From NCBI RefSeq assembly GCF_016744255.1, contig NZ_JADGES010000009.1, forward strand, positions 1 through 51,138: 51,138 nt of DNA. The letters are read 5' to 3'. This document shows, one piece after another, positions 1 to 8,966 of this stretch. The notes under the pieces are model-generated. The model saw only the letters and a program-made list of their open reading frames with translations, had not been told where the DNA came from and made no database searches. The stretch's first letter is position 1, and the number at the start of each line of letters is the position of its first letter. The position numbers and the translations under genes were made by a program. This stretch comes from Maribacter sp. (GTDB lineage: Bacteria > Bacteroidota > Bacteroidia > Flavobacteriales > Flavobacteriaceae).

Positions 1-2343
1 TTAGAATCGGAAGAAGGTTGCTCGGTTGCCATAGATGTTACAATCAACCAAGTGGTTTGTGATGCTTCTACTCTTAGGGCAGAATGGGCCATAAATGGTA
101 CTTACATAGAGGCTCCTGATAATCTTCCTGTAACTATCAGTCTTAACGAAGGCGATAATGTTCGTCTTAGTATGGTTCCTAACGGAATACCATTTACAAT
201 ATCTAAAGATGGCAACCAAGTCTATAGTGGCCAAGGAGATTACGTATTAGGTTTGGCAGACAATACAGATAATGGTTCTTATATTTTAACTGCACAAAAT
301 GGTTGCTCTACAGCCATTACACTTAATGTAATTGCTACGGTATGTGATGCTTTTACCATGAAAGCGGAATGGACCTTAGATGGTGGTACTACTTATAACG
401 AAGCGCTAGACGAACAAGCGGTTACCGTTCCATCTAGCACAGGGGATACTGTTTTTCTTAGTATGGTTCCTAATGAGGTAAATTTTACGATTACTTATAA
501 CGGAGCAGAAATATATAATGGTAGAGGAGATTATAGCTTGGGAGAGGTAACAACAGCTAATTCGGGCAGCTATACCATTAATGCTGTAAATGGTTGTTCT
601 ACAACCATAAATTTGACTGTAGCAGAAGAATTAGATCCTTGCTTACCCGAACGTTCTATTCCTGAATATAGAATAAATGGAGACTGGCAAAGTGGTTCAA
701 ATGAATTAAGTTTGGAGTTAGGAACGTCCTTAATGTTGAGTATGTTGCCTAATGATTTAAGTGTGTCCATTACATTACCTAATGGCGATATTGTTGGAGA
801 TAATTATAATTTGGGTAATATAGATTCTTCAGATTCTGGAGTTTATATCGTAACATCAGGCGAGGGTTGTTCTACAACAATAGATTTGACTGTAACGGGA
901 GAGTTAGATCCCTGTTTACCTGAACGTTCTATTCCTGAATATAGAATAAATGGAGACTGGCAAAGTGGTTCAAATGAATTGAATTTGGAGTTAGGAACGT
1001 CCTTAATGTTGAGCATGTTGCCTAATGATTTAAGTGTGTCCATTACATTACCTAATGGCGATATTGTTGGGGATAATTATAATTTGGGCAATATAGATTC
1101 TTCAGATTCTGGAGTTTATACTATAACATCAGGCGAAGGTTGTTCTACCACTATTACTTTAAATGCAGCAGGTCTTGTTTGCGATGCAACCACCATGAGA
1201 GCAGAATGGTCTTTAGATGGAGGAAGTGCTTATAGTACAGCGCCAGATAATTTACCTTTAGCGGTTAATGCATCAATAGGGGACAATGTATTCTTAGGTA
1301 TGCAACCAAACGGTATTGCTTTTTCCGTTTCGTATAATGGAATAGAAGTTTATACGGGAACAGGAGATTATGAACTAGGAAATGTAACGACAGCTAATTC
1401 TGGTGATTATATCATCAATGCTGTTAATGGTTGTTCTACCACTATTACCTTAAATGTTACTGATACTGGTAGTAATTGTTCGGAAACTAGCATTATTCCA
1501 GAATATAGAGTAGATGGGGTATGGGAAAGTGGATTAAACGATTTACAACTTACTAAAGGAACAGCATTAATGTTAAGTATGTTACCTAATGGGGTAGGGG
1601 TAAGTATAGAATTGCCCAATGGAGAAATTGTTGGAGATAATTATAATTTAGGAGGTATAGATGTATTGGATGAAGGGCTTTACGTATTAACATCTTCGGA
1701 AGGTTGTAGTACGACAATAAATTTGGTCGTTACTGATACTAGTAGTAATTGTTCGGAAACTAGCATTATTCCAGAATATAGAGTAGATGGGGCATGGGAA
1801 AGTGGATTAAACAATTTACAACTTACTAAAGGAACAGCATTAATGTTAAGTATGTTACCTAATGGGGTAGGGGTAAGTATAGAGTTGCCTAATGGAGAAA
1901 TTGTTGGAGATAATTATAATTTAGGAAGCATAGAAGCTTCGGATGGAGGGCTTTACGTATTAACATCTTCTGAAGGTTGTTCTACAACAATTACTTTAAA
2001 TGTTCTTGAAGAATTAACACTTAAATTAAATAGTACTACGTTTCAGAATGGCTTATCAATAGATTCGAGGCTGGACGATCAGACAGTAAATAGTAAAAAT
2101 GTATCTATTTACCCAAACCCAACTAAAGGAGAATTAAATTTAGATTTAAGGAATAAGCCTAATGAAGCTTTAGATGTAAGAGTGGTAAACGCAAGCGGAC
2201 AAGTAGTTTACTTTATAATGTATAACACGAACCATGAAGCTATAGAAAATATAGATTTAAGTGGTTTAACAGAAGGGATTTATCATATAGTCGTGGAAGG
2301 AGTTGATTTTAAAGTTTCTAAATCTGTAATTGTAAAGAAATAA
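1..2343 (+). CDS. T9SS-secreted repeat protein (5' end outside window)
   Basis: The reading frame is open from base 1, so this is the C-terminal part of a larger protein; the GTG at 52 is an internal valine, not a start. Visible are seven complete repeats of about 91-97 residues, in the order A-A-B-B-A-B-B (A at 58-342, 343-633 and 1180-1470; B at 634-906, 907-1179, 1471-1743 and 1744-2016), plus the tail of another at 1-57. Each has one Cys near its start and one in a closing G-C-S-T/V motif, which suggests an Ig-like beta-sandwich with a disulfide. A linker is followed by a type A T9SS sorting domain (YPNPTKGELNL near 2110, ending VSKSVIVKK). Inference: an exported, surface-attached or released adhesin. 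The ligand is unknown. Two B pairs are nearly identical at DNA level. Confidence 0.9.
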   Translation, partial: LESEEGCSVAIDVTINQVVCDASTLRAEWAINGTYIEAPDNLPVTISLNEGDNVRLSMVPNGIPFTISKDGNQVYSGQGDYVLGLADNTDNGSYILTAQNGCSTAITLNVIATVCDAFTMKAEWTLDGGTTYNEALDEQAVTVPSSTGDTVFLSMVPNEVNFTITYNGAEIYNGRGDYSLGEVTTANSGSYTINAVNGCSTTINLTVAEELDPCLPERSIPEYRINGDWQSGSNELSLELGTSLMLSMLPNDLSVSITLPNGDIVGDNYNLGNIDSSDSGVYIVTSGEGCSTTIDLTVTGELDPCLPERSIPEYRINGDWQSGSNELNLELGTSLMLSMLPNDLSVSITLPNGDIVGDNYNLGNIDSSDSGVYTITSGEGCSTTITLNAAGLVCDATTMRAEWSLDGGSAYSTAPDNLPLAVNASIGDNVFLGMQPNGIAFSVSYNGIEVYTGTGDYELGNVTTANSGDYIINAVNGCSTTITLNVTDTGSNCSETSIIPEYRVDGVWESGLNDLQLTKGTALMLSMLPNGVGVSIELPNGEIVGDNYNLGGIDVLDEGLYVLTSSEGCSTTINLVVTDTSSNCSETSIIPEYRVDGAWESGLNNLQLTKGTALMLSMLPNGVGVSIELPNGEIVGDNYNLGSIEASDGGLYVLTSSEGCSTTITLNVLEELTLKLNSTTFQNGLSIDSRLDDQTVNSKNVSIYPNPTKGELNLDLRNKPNEALDVRVVNASGQVVYFIMYNTNHEAIENIDLSGLTEGIYHIVVEGVDFKVSKSVIVKK
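58..2016 (+). repeat. Tandem intragenic repeats, 273-291 bp units
   Basis: Seven consecutive in-frame units encode the adhesin repeats. Type B units are exactly 273 bp. B1 (634) and B2 (907) differ at only a few bases over most of their length, as do B3 (1471) and B4 (1744). Type A units are 285-291 bp and more diverged. The pattern suggests recent whole-unit duplication by recombination. Confidence 0.9.
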
Positions 2344-2361
2344 ATCTTTTACATTTAATTT

Positions 2362-2405
2362 AAAAGCAAAACCCTTTCTAGAATTCTAGAAAGGGTTTTG
2401 CTTTT
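2362..2405. terminator. Perfect 44-bp palindrome, bidirectional terminator
   Basis: Two 22-bp arms meet with no spacer at the GAATTC centred between 2383 and 2384. Each arm carries A4 at its outer 5' side, so either strand ends in a U-run. It lies 19 bp after the adhesin stop codon and before lon. Confidence 0.8.
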
Positions 2406-2517
2406 AATCTAATTGGCACAACAATTGTCTTTATAAAAGGTATAGAATACGATGAGGATTGTAAAGCTAATAAATTCAGTGCTTTGCAAATTATTTTAAT
2501 AATTAGATAAAAAAGGA

Positions 2518-2539
2518 TTCTGTTACTTTAGTGACAGAA
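2518..2539. promoter_or_regulatory. Inverted repeat upstream of lon
   Basis: TTCTGTTAC, a 4-nt TTTA centre, then GTGACAGAA: 9-bp arms with one mismatch, ending 16 nt before the Lon start codon. It could be an operator or a 5'UTR hairpin. No sigma-32-like or CIRCE sequence is recognisable, so the role is inferred from position only. Confidence 0.4.
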
Positions 2540-2555
2540 TGACCGAAATAAGTAT

Positions 2556-5006
2556 ATGGGAGATTCCAAATTTTCAAATTTTGACAATATGTCTTTGCAT
2601 AGTATAGATGAGGATTCTGAGTTAATACCTTTATTAACGCCAGAAGATGAAGAAAAAATGAATAGCGAAGGCTTGCCAGAAACGTTACCAATATTGCCTT
2701 TACGTAATACGGTATTGTTTCCGGGCGTTGTTGTTCCAATTACAGCGGGTAGAGACAAATCTATTCAATTAATAAAAGATGCAAATAACGGCTCTAAAGT
2801 TATTGGGGTTGTTTCTCAAAAGAATGAGGAAACAGAAGACCCAGGAATTGATGATATTAATACGCTAGGTACTGTTGCGAAAATATTAAGAGTGCTAAAA
2901 ATGCCAGATGGTAATACTACTGTAATTATCCAAGGTAAAAAAAGATTCGAAATAGCAGAAGTGCTAACTAAAGAGCCTTATTTTACGGCTACTGTAAGAG
3001 AAACGAAAGAAGAAAGAGGAGATCAAGAAAGTTCAGAATTTTTAGCTATTATTGAGTCTATAAAAGAGTTGGCGCTTAAGATTATTAGAGATAATCCAAA
3101 TATTCCAAGCGAAGCTTCTTTTGCTATTAAAAATATTCAAAGCGATTCATTTTTAATCAATTTTGTTTCTTCAAATCTAAATTTAGATGTAAAAGCTAAA
3201 CAAGAATTATTAGAGATAGGTAATTTAAAGGAGAGAGCATTATCTACTTTAAAGTATATGAATGTTGAACTTCAAAAGTTGGAGTTAAAGAATGATATTC
3301 AGTCTAAAGTTCGCAACGATTTAGATAAACAGCAACGCGAGTATTTTTTACATCAACAAATGAAAACCATCCAAGAAGAATTAGGAGGAGTTTCTTATGA
3401 TGAAGAAATTCATGAAATGCGCGAGAAGGCAAAAACGAAGAAATGGAATAAAATAGTAGGGGAACATTTTGATAAGGAGTTGGCCAAAATGCAACGTATG
3501 AATCCGCAAGTGGCAGAATATTCCATTCAAAGAAATTATTTAGACTTGTTTTTGGATTTGCCTTGGGACGAATTTTCAAAAGATAAGTTCGATTTAAAAC
3601 GAGCTCAGAAAATTTTAGATCGGGATCATTATGGTTTAGAAGATGTTAAGAAAAGAATTATTGAATATCTAGCTGTTTTAAAGCTTAGAAACGATATGAA
3701 ATCTCCTATTCTTTGTCTTTATGGCCCTCCAGGTGTAGGTAAAACATCCTTAGGGAAGTCTGTTGCAGAAGCTTTAGGAAGAGAATATGTTAGGATTTCA
3801 TTAGGAGGATTGCGAGATGAAGCAGAAATAAGAGGACATAGAAAAACCTACATAGGTGCAATGCCTGGTAGAATTATTCAGAGTTTAAAAAAGGCAGGAA
3901 CTTCTAATCCTGTATTTATTTTAGATGAAATAGATAAATTATCTAATAGTAATCAAGGAGATCCGTCTTCTGCTATGTTAGAAGTTTTAGATCCTGAGCA
4001 GAATAGCGAGTTTTACGATAATTTTTTAGAAATGGGGTACGATCTTTCTAAAGTTATGTTTATTGCAACAGCAAATAATTTAGGGTCTATTCAGCCTGCT
4101 TTAAGGGATAGAATGGAGATTATTAATGTTACTGGCTATACTATAGAAGAGAAGGTAGAAATAGCAAAAAAACATTTGTTGCCTAAGCAATTAAAAGAGC
4201 ATGGTTTGTCCGATAAGCATTTAAAAATTGGAAAACCGCAATTAGAGAAAATTGTAGAAGGCTATACGCGTGAATCTGGAGTTCGTTCTTTAGAAAAGCA
4301 AATAGCCAAAATGGTGCGCTATGCAGCAAAAAATATTGCAACAGAGGAAGAGTATAATATTAAGATAGGGAATGATGATGTTGAAGAGGTATTAGGTATT
4401 CCTAGATTAGAAAGAGATAAATACGAGAATAATGATGTTGCTGGTGTAGTTACAGGTTTAGCTTGGACAAGCGTTGGGGGCGATATTTTATTTATAGAAT
4501 CTATTTTATCCAAAGGTAAAGGAACTTTAAATATTACAGGAAACTTAGGTAAGGTAATGAAGGAGTCTGCAACTATAGCTATGGAGTATATTAAATCTAA
4601 TGCAGATGTATTTGGGATAGATACAGATATTTTTGATAAATATAATGTGCATATACACGTACCAGAAGGTGCAACTCCAAAAGATGGTCCAAGTGCAGGT
4701 ATAACCATGTTAACTTCTTTGGTTTCTTTATTTACGCAACGTAAAGTAAAGAAGAGTCTAGCCATGACTGGTGAAATAACTTTAAGGGGTAAAGTTTTAC
4801 CTGTAGGCGGAATAAAAGAGAAAATTTTAGCAGCAAAAAGAGCGCGTATAAAAGAGATTATTTTATGCGAAGCTAATAAAAAAGATATTCTGGAAATTAA
4901 AGAAAGCTATCTAAAAGGATTAACTTTCCATTATGTTACAGATATGCATGAGGTTATAGAATTAGCGCTAACTAAAACTAAAGTTAAAAATGCTAAAAAA
5001 TTATAA
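2556..5006 (+). CDS. lon: ATP-dependent protease Lon
   Basis: Cytosolic AAA+ serine protease that degrades misfolded and regulatory proteins. The 816-residue length fits LonA. An N-terminal substrate-binding domain (about 45-250, with [14 protein letters not shown]) is followed by a coiled helical part, Walker A GPPGVGKT at 390-397, Walker B FILDEIDK near 453, and the protease domain with Ser713 in DGPSAG and Lys756 in GGIKEK, the Ser-Lys dyad. The start at 2556 gives an acidic leader ([19 protein letters not shown]) that I recall from flavobacterial Lon. An earlier ATG at 2539 is out of frame. cmk follows after 24 bp, so co-transcription is possible. Confidence 0.97.
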   Translation: MGDSKFSNFDNMSLHSIDEDSELIPLLTPEDEEKMNSEGLPETLPILPLRNTVLFPGVVVPITAGRDKSIQLIKDANNGSKVIGVVSQKNEETEDPGIDDINTLGTVAKILRVLKMPDGNTTVIIQGKKRFEIAEVLTKEPYFTATVRETKEERGDQESSEFLAIIESIKELALKIIRDNPNIPSEASFAIKNIQSDSFLINFVSSNLNLDVKAKQELLEIGNLKERALSTLKYMNVELQKLELKNDIQSKVRNDLDKQQREYFLHQQMKTIQEELGGVSYDEEIHEMREKAKTKKWNKIVGEHFDKELAKMQRMNPQVAEYSIQRNYLDLFLDLPWDEFSKDKFDLKRAQKILDRDHYGLEDVKKRIIEYLAVLKLRNDMKSPILCLYGPPGVGKTSLGKSVAEALGREYVRISLGGLRDEAEIRGHRKTYIGAMPGRIIQSLKKAGTSNPVFILDEIDKLSNSNQGDPSSAMLEVLDPEQNSEFYDNFLEMGYDLSKVMFIATANNLGSIQPALRDRMEIINVTGYTIEEKVEIAKKHLLPKQLKEHGLSDKHLKIGKPQLEKIVEGYTRESGVRSLEKQIAKMVRYAAKNIATEEEYNIKIGNDDVEEVLGIPRLERDKYENNDVAGVVTGLAWTSVGGDILFIESILSKGKGTLNITGNLGKVMKESATIAMEYIKSNADVFGIDTDIFDKYNVHIHVPEGATPKDGPSAGITMLTSLVSLFTQRKVKKSLAMTGEITLRGKVLPVGGIKEKILAAKRARIKEIILCEANKKDILEIKESYLKGLTFHYVTDMHEVIELALTKTKVKNAKKL

Positions 5007-5030
5007 TGTTTCTCACTTAAAATATATGAA

Positions 5031-5738
5031 ATGATAAAGATTACCATTGCAATAGATGGTTATTCATCTACTGGGAAAAGTACTATAGCAAAGCAATTAG
5101 CTAAAGCTTTAGAGTATATATATGTAGACACTGGTGCTATGTATAGGGCTGTGACTTTATTTGCTATGCGTAAGGGTTTTGTTGGTGGTTTGGAAGAGGA
5201 TATTACTTCGCTCTGCGATGATTTATCGAAAATTGAGCTACGTTTTAAATACAATGAGGCTCTAGGATTTTCAGAAATGTATTTAAACAATGAGAATGTA
5301 GAAAAAGCTATTCGTACTTTAGAAGTCTCTAAAAATGTTAGTAGAGTTGCAGAGTTGCAAAAAGTAAGAGAAATGCTTGTGCAAATACAGCAAGAGATGG
5401 GTAAGAGTAAAGGAATTGTTATGGACGGCCGGGATATAGGTACTGTAGTTTTTCCAGATGCAGAGCTAAAGGTTTTTATGACAGCTTCTGCCGACAAAAG
5501 GGCCTATAGAAGATATAAGGAGCTGCTCGATAAAGGAGAAAAGGTTTCTTATGAAGAGGTTCTTAAAAATGTAGAAAGTAGAGATTATATAGATTCGCAC
5601 CGAGAACATTCTCCGTTACGAAAAGCAGAAGGAGCTATAGAGTTTGATAATAGTGATATGGGCTTAGAAGAACAGTTTGAACGAATGTATAATTTTGCAT
5701 TAAGGATAATAGATAAAAATAAAAAGGACGCTAATTAG
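5031..5738 (+). CDS. cmk: Cytidylate kinase
   Basis: Phosphorylates CMP/dCMP to the diphosphates in pyrimidine salvage and nucleotide supply. The P-loop GYSSTGKST lies at residues 10-18, followed by the typical YVDTGAMYRAVT near 31, a DGRDIGTVVFPDA motif near 132-144, and SADKRAYRRYKE in the LID region. The length of 235 is usual for Cmk. The last codons (DAN, then TAG) lie inside the left half of a terminator hairpin. Downstream is a convergent LysM gene. Confidence 0.95.
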   Translation: MIKITIAIDGYSSTGKSTIAKQLAKALEYIYVDTGAMYRAVTLFAMRKGFVGGLEEDITSLCDDLSKIELRFKYNEALGFSEMYLNNENVEKAIRTLEVSKNVSRVAELQKVREMLVQIQQEMGKSKGIVMDGRDIGTVVFPDAELKVFMTASADKRAYRRYKELLDKGEKVSYEEVLKNVESRDYIDSHREHSPLRKAEGAIEFDNSDMGLEEQFERMYNFALRIIDKNKKDAN

Positions 5739-5750
5739 CGTCCTTTTTTT
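5721..5750. terminator. Bidirectional terminator overlapping cmk 3' end
   Basis: Arms of 12 bp (A5-GGACGCT and AGCGTCC-T5) surround AATT, followed by a T7 run. The left arm encodes the last residues of Cmk, and the stop codon is in the loop and right arm. A and T runs on the two sides allow use by cmk and by the convergent LysM gene. Confidence 0.85.
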
Positions 5751-5770
5751 ATAAAAGTAATTTTACTTTA

Positions 5771-6151
5771 CTACAAGTTAGGAATTACTAATTCCTGGTC
5801 TGGATGAATAACATCAGGGTTTTTTAAAACACCAGTATTAGCGGCAAATATCTCTTTGTACTTCATTGCATCACCATAATAATGTTTTGCAATTTTACTT
5901 AAAGATTCTCCGCCTTTAACAGTATGTCTGTGGTAAACAGAGCTATCAGTAACAGAAATATTAGCTTTAATATCGCTAGCATTTTCACCACCTAATTCTT
6001 TAATTTTATCCCATAATAAGTTTTTCTCGTATGGAGTATTTGCTTCACCTTTTATCTTTAGGATGCCACCTTCTTCCGATACATCACCATTTTTAATTCC
6101 TAATTGCTCACCTAGGCTTAATACGCCTTGGTATTTTGCTTTAACACTCAT
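5771..6151 (-). CDS. BON-like/LysM protein, Kbp (YgaU) type
   Basis: A protein of 126 residues. The C-terminal LysM module (about 73-124) has HTVKGGESLSKIAKHYYGDAMKY and ends HPDQELVIPNL, closely resembling E. coli Kbp/YgaU. The N-terminal half contains a GGILKIKGEA...YEKNLLWDKI stretch that fits a BON-like domain. There is no signal peptide, as in Kbp. E. coli Kbp binds K+ in the cytoplasm; whether this one does is inference from similarity. It is a single gene, divergent from rpsA and convergent with cmk. Confidence 0.8.
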   Translation of the reverse strand: MSVKAKYQGVLSLGEQLGIKNGDVSEEGGILKIKGEANTPYEKNLLWDKIKELGGENASDIKANISVTDSSVYHRHTVKGGESLSKIAKHYYGDAMKYKEIFAANTGVLKNPDVIHPDQELVIPNL

Positions 6152-6263
6152 AATAATTTTTTTAAACGGTTAATATTTATAGCTCAATATACTAATAAAT
6201 AGCAGAAGAGAACCCATTAATAAACTTAATTCTGTATTAAATATTTTGTATATTATGAAAAGG

Positions 6264-6294
6264 TTGGTAAAATCGTAAATAAATAGTATTTTTG
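6264..6294 (+). promoter_or_regulatory. Bacteroidetes-type promoter for rpsA
   Basis: TTGG at 6264-6267, 19 nt, then TATTTTTG at 6287-6294, which fits TAnnTTTG. This leaves about 110 nt of 5'UTR before the rpsA ATG, room for the autoregulation by S1 known in other bacteria (not shown here). Confidence 0.6.
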
Positions 6295-6413
6295 CACACC
6301 TTTTTTACAAAGAAATAAGAGGAAAAGGGAATCGAATAAACATAAATATAACAGCTTCTGTGATAATTGTTTAACTCTTATTCTATTCATAGAATACAAA
6401 TTTAAATCTTCAA

Positions 6414-8243
6414 ATGGCTGAAGAAAAAGCAAACGTTCCTGCAGAAGAAACTGTAGTAGCACAAGAAACAAAGGTGGAAACACCAGTACAGGATCCTAAA
6501 GAATTTTTAGAAAATTTCAATTGGGAAAAGTACGAACAAGGAATAGAAAAAGTTGAAGACTCTAAATTAGAAGAGTTTGAAAAACTTGTTTCCGAAAATT
6601 TCGTTGATACTGCAGATGAAGAGGTTGTAGAGGGTACCGTAGTGTATTTGACCGATCGTGAAGCAATTATTGATATTAACGCCAAATCAGAAGGTGTCAT
6701 CTCTTTAAATGAATTTAGATACAATCCAGATTTAAAAGTAGGTGACAAGGTTGAAGTATTAATCGATATCCGTGAAGATAAAAGTGGTCAGTTAGTTCTT
6801 TCTCATAGAAAGGCAAGAACAATCATGGCTTGGGATAGAGTTAATGCTGCACATGATAATGAAGAAATCGTTAGTGGTTTTGTTAAGTGTAGAACTAAAG
6901 GTGGTATGATTGTAGATGTTTTCGGAATCGAAGCATTCTTACCAGGTTCTCAGATAGATGTTAAGCCAATCCGTGATTACGATCAGTATGTAAACAAAAC
7001 AATGGAATTCAAGGTGGTGAAAATTAACCATGAATTTAAAAACGTTGTAGTTTCTCATAAAGCGTTAATCGAGGCTGATATTGAAGAACAGAAAAAAGAA
7101 ATCATTGGTCAATTAGAAAAAGGACAAGTATTAGAAGGTGTTGTTAAAAACATTACTTCTTACGGTGTGTTTATTGATCTTGGTGGTGTTGATGGTTTAG
7201 TGCATATTACAGATCTTTCTTGGAGTAGAATTAATCATCCAAATGAGGTTGTAGAATTAGACCAAAAATTAAACGTTGTAATTTTAGACTTTGATGAAAA
7301 CAAATCTAGAATTCAATTAGGTCTTAAGCAATTAGAGAAGCACCCATGGGAAGCTTTATCTGATGAAATTAAGATTGGAGATAAAGTAAAAGGTAAAGTT
7401 GTTGTAATCGCTGATTACGGTGCATTTATCGAAGTTGTAGAAGGTGTTGAAGGATTAATTCACGTTTCAGAGATGTCATGGTCTACACACTTACGTTCTG
7501 CGCAAGATTTCGTAAAAGTTGGTGATGAAGTTGAAGCAGTTGTTTTAACTCTAGATAGAGATGATCGTAAGATGTCTCTTGGTATTAAGCAATTAACTCC
7601 AGATCCTTGGACAGATATTACTACTAAATATCCTGTAGGTTCTAAGCATAGTGGAATTGTAAGAAACTTTACAAACTTTGGTGTGTTTGTTGAATTAGAA
7701 GAAGGTATTGACGGACTTATTTATATTTCTGATTTATCTTGGACTAAGAAAATTAAGCACCCATCAGAATTTGTTACTGTAGGTGACAAATTAGAAGTGG
7801 AAGTATTAGAGTTAGATGTGGAAGGTCGTAAATTAAGTTTAGGGCACAAACAAACTACAGATAACCCTTGGGACAAGTATGAAGCTGAATTTGCTTTAGA
7901 TACAGTTCATAAGGCAACTATCGCTGATATTGTTGATAAAGGAGCTACAATAGAATTCAACGAAGATATCGTTGCTTTTGTACCGCAACGTCATTTAGAG
8001 AAAGAAGATGGTAAAAAATTAGGCAAAGGAGACGAGGCTGAATTTAAAATCATTGAATTCAATAAAGACTTTAAGCGCGTAGTTGCAAGTCACACTGCAA
8101 TCTTTAGAGAAGAAGAGAAACGTAATGTAAAAGCTGCTGTTAAGAGACAGTCTGCTGCTGCTGATGAAGCTAAACCAACTTTAGGGGATGCTAATGAGGC
8201 TTTACAAGCGTTAAAAGATAAAATGGAAGGTAAAACTAAATAG
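6414..8243 (+). CDS. rpsA: 30S ribosomal protein S1
   Basis: RNA-binding protein that brings mRNA to the 30S subunit. Its 609 residues hold a series of S1 OB-fold domains, seen as repeated G.V......G.F(I/V)(D/E)(L/V)....GL(I/V)(H/Y)(I/V)S patterns (for example SYGVFIDLGGVDGLVHITDLSW, DYGAFIEVVEGVEGLIHVSEMSW and NFGVFVELEEGIDGLIYISDLSW, shown here as separate domains), six in total by eye. The N-terminus is acidic and Ala/Glu/Val-rich; the C-terminus is Lys/Ala-rich. It is transcribed alone, from a promoter at 6264-6294 to a terminator at 8283. Confidence 0.95.
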   Translation: MAEEKANVPAEETVVAQETKVETPVQDPKEFLENFNWEKYEQGIEKVEDSKLEEFEKLVSENFVDTADEEVVEGTVVYLTDREAIIDINAKSEGVISLNEFRYNPDLKVGDKVEVLIDIREDKSGQLVLSHRKARTIMAWDRVNAAHDNEEIVSGFVKCRTKGGMIVDVFGIEAFLPGSQIDVKPIRDYDQYVNKTMEFKVVKINHEFKNVVVSHKALIEADIEEQKKEIIGQLEKGQVLEGVVKNITSYGVFIDLGGVDGLVHITDLSWSRINHPNEVVELDQKLNVVILDFDENKSRIQLGLKQLEKHPWEALSDEIKIGDKVKGKVVVIADYGAFIEVVEGVEGLIHVSEMSWSTHLRSAQDFVKVGDEVEAVVLTLDRDDRKMSLGIKQLTPDPWTDITTKYPVGSKHSGIVRNFTNFGVFVELEEGIDGLIYISDLSWTKKIKHPSEFVTVGDKLEVEVLELDVEGRKLSLGHKQTTDNPWDKYEAEFALDTVHKATIADIVDKGATIEFNEDIVAFVPQRHLEKEDGKKLGKGDEAEFKIIEFNKDFKRVVASHTAIFREEEKRNVKAAVKRQSAAADEAKPTLGDANEALQALKDKMEGKTK

Positions 8244-8282
8244 TAACTTTCTTAATATTCTTAATCTGCCTTGGTAGATTTT

Positions 8283-8313
8283 AAAAAGCCTGGACTTATG
8301 TTCAGGCTTTTTT
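8283..8313 (+). terminator. Terminator after rpsA
   Basis: AAAAAGCCTG, loop GACTTATGTT, CAGGCTTTTTT: a 10-bp GC-containing stem followed by T residues, 40 bp after the rpsA stop. Confidence 0.85.
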
Positions 8314-8388
8314 ATGTTTTAATTTTTTTTCTAGATAAATTCAAAACAGTAGCGGAATAAATATCTTTTTCTTTGATGATAATTCCCT

Positions 8389-8396
8389 ATTTTTGT
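8389..8396 (+). promoter_or_regulatory. Promoter -7 box for pyrR operon
   Basis: TATTTTTG matches TAnnTTTG. A T-rich CTTT lies 19 nt upstream instead of a clean TTTG. The predicted transcription start near 8403 leaves only about 20 nt before the pyrR ATG, so there is no room for a PyrR-type antiterminator leader. Confidence 0.5.
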
Positions 8397-8423
8397 AATT
8401 CAAAAGAGTATAGGATTTAATGC

Positions 8424-8963
8424 ATGAGTAAAAAAGTTCTACTTTCCTCAAAAGAAATAAATATCATCCTACATCGATTAGCTTGCCAGCTTCTTGAAAG
8501 TCATTTAGATTTTACAAATACCGTTTTAATAGGAATTCAGCCAAGAGGTAAATATTTGGCAGACCGACTTACTAAAATTCTCTGCGATGAATATGGGGTT
8601 AAGAAAATAGACTTGGGTTATTTAGATATAACATTCTATAGGGATGACTTTAGAAGGGGAGATAAAACCTTAGAGGCTACAAAAACTAAGATTGATTTTT
8701 TAATAGAAGATAAAAAAGTAGTTTTGATTGATGATGTTTTGTATACAGGAAGAAGTATAAGAGCAGCATTAACTGCTATTCAGAGTTTTGGTAGACCTTC
8801 AGAAATAGAATTACTAGCCCTAATTGATCGTAGATTTAGTAGACATTTGCCCATCCAACCTAATTATCGAGGAAGGCAAGTAGACGCTATTAATGATGAA
8901 AAAGTGCAAGTAATGTGGGAGGAAAACGACGGTAAAGACATTGTATATTTAATAAATAAATAA
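8424..8963 (+). CDS. pyrR: PyrR: pyrimidine regulator / uracil phosphoribosyltransferase
   Basis: Type I phosphoribosyltransferase fold, 179 residues, with the PRPP-binding signature VVLIDDVLYTGRSI at about 99-112 and an RGKYLADRL segment near 41. In Firmicutes PyrR binds pyr mRNA and attenuates the operon, and it has UPRTase activity. Here it is first in pyrR-pyrB, and the stop is 3 bp before the pyrB start. No RNA leader is seen, so its regulatory role in this organism is uncertain; the enzymatic role is the safer reading. Confidence 0.92.
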   Translation: MSKKVLLSSKEINIILHRLACQLLESHLDFTNTVLIGIQPRGKYLADRLTKILCDEYGVKKIDLGYLDITFYRDDFRRGDKTLEATKTKIDFLIEDKKVVLIDDVLYTGRSIRAALTAIQSFGRPSEIELLALIDRRFSRHLPIQPNYRGRQVDAINDEKVQVMWEENDGKDIVYLINK

Positions 8964-8966
8964 GAA

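Noticed and set aside
58-2016. Regular repeats suggesting a CRISPR-like or satellite array
   Set aside because: The units are coding, in frame and 273-291 bp long without spacers; they are protein repeats.
4319-4765. 148-codon minus-strand frame
   Set aside because: It is antisense to the conserved Lon protease domain and its sequence is a reflection of that code.
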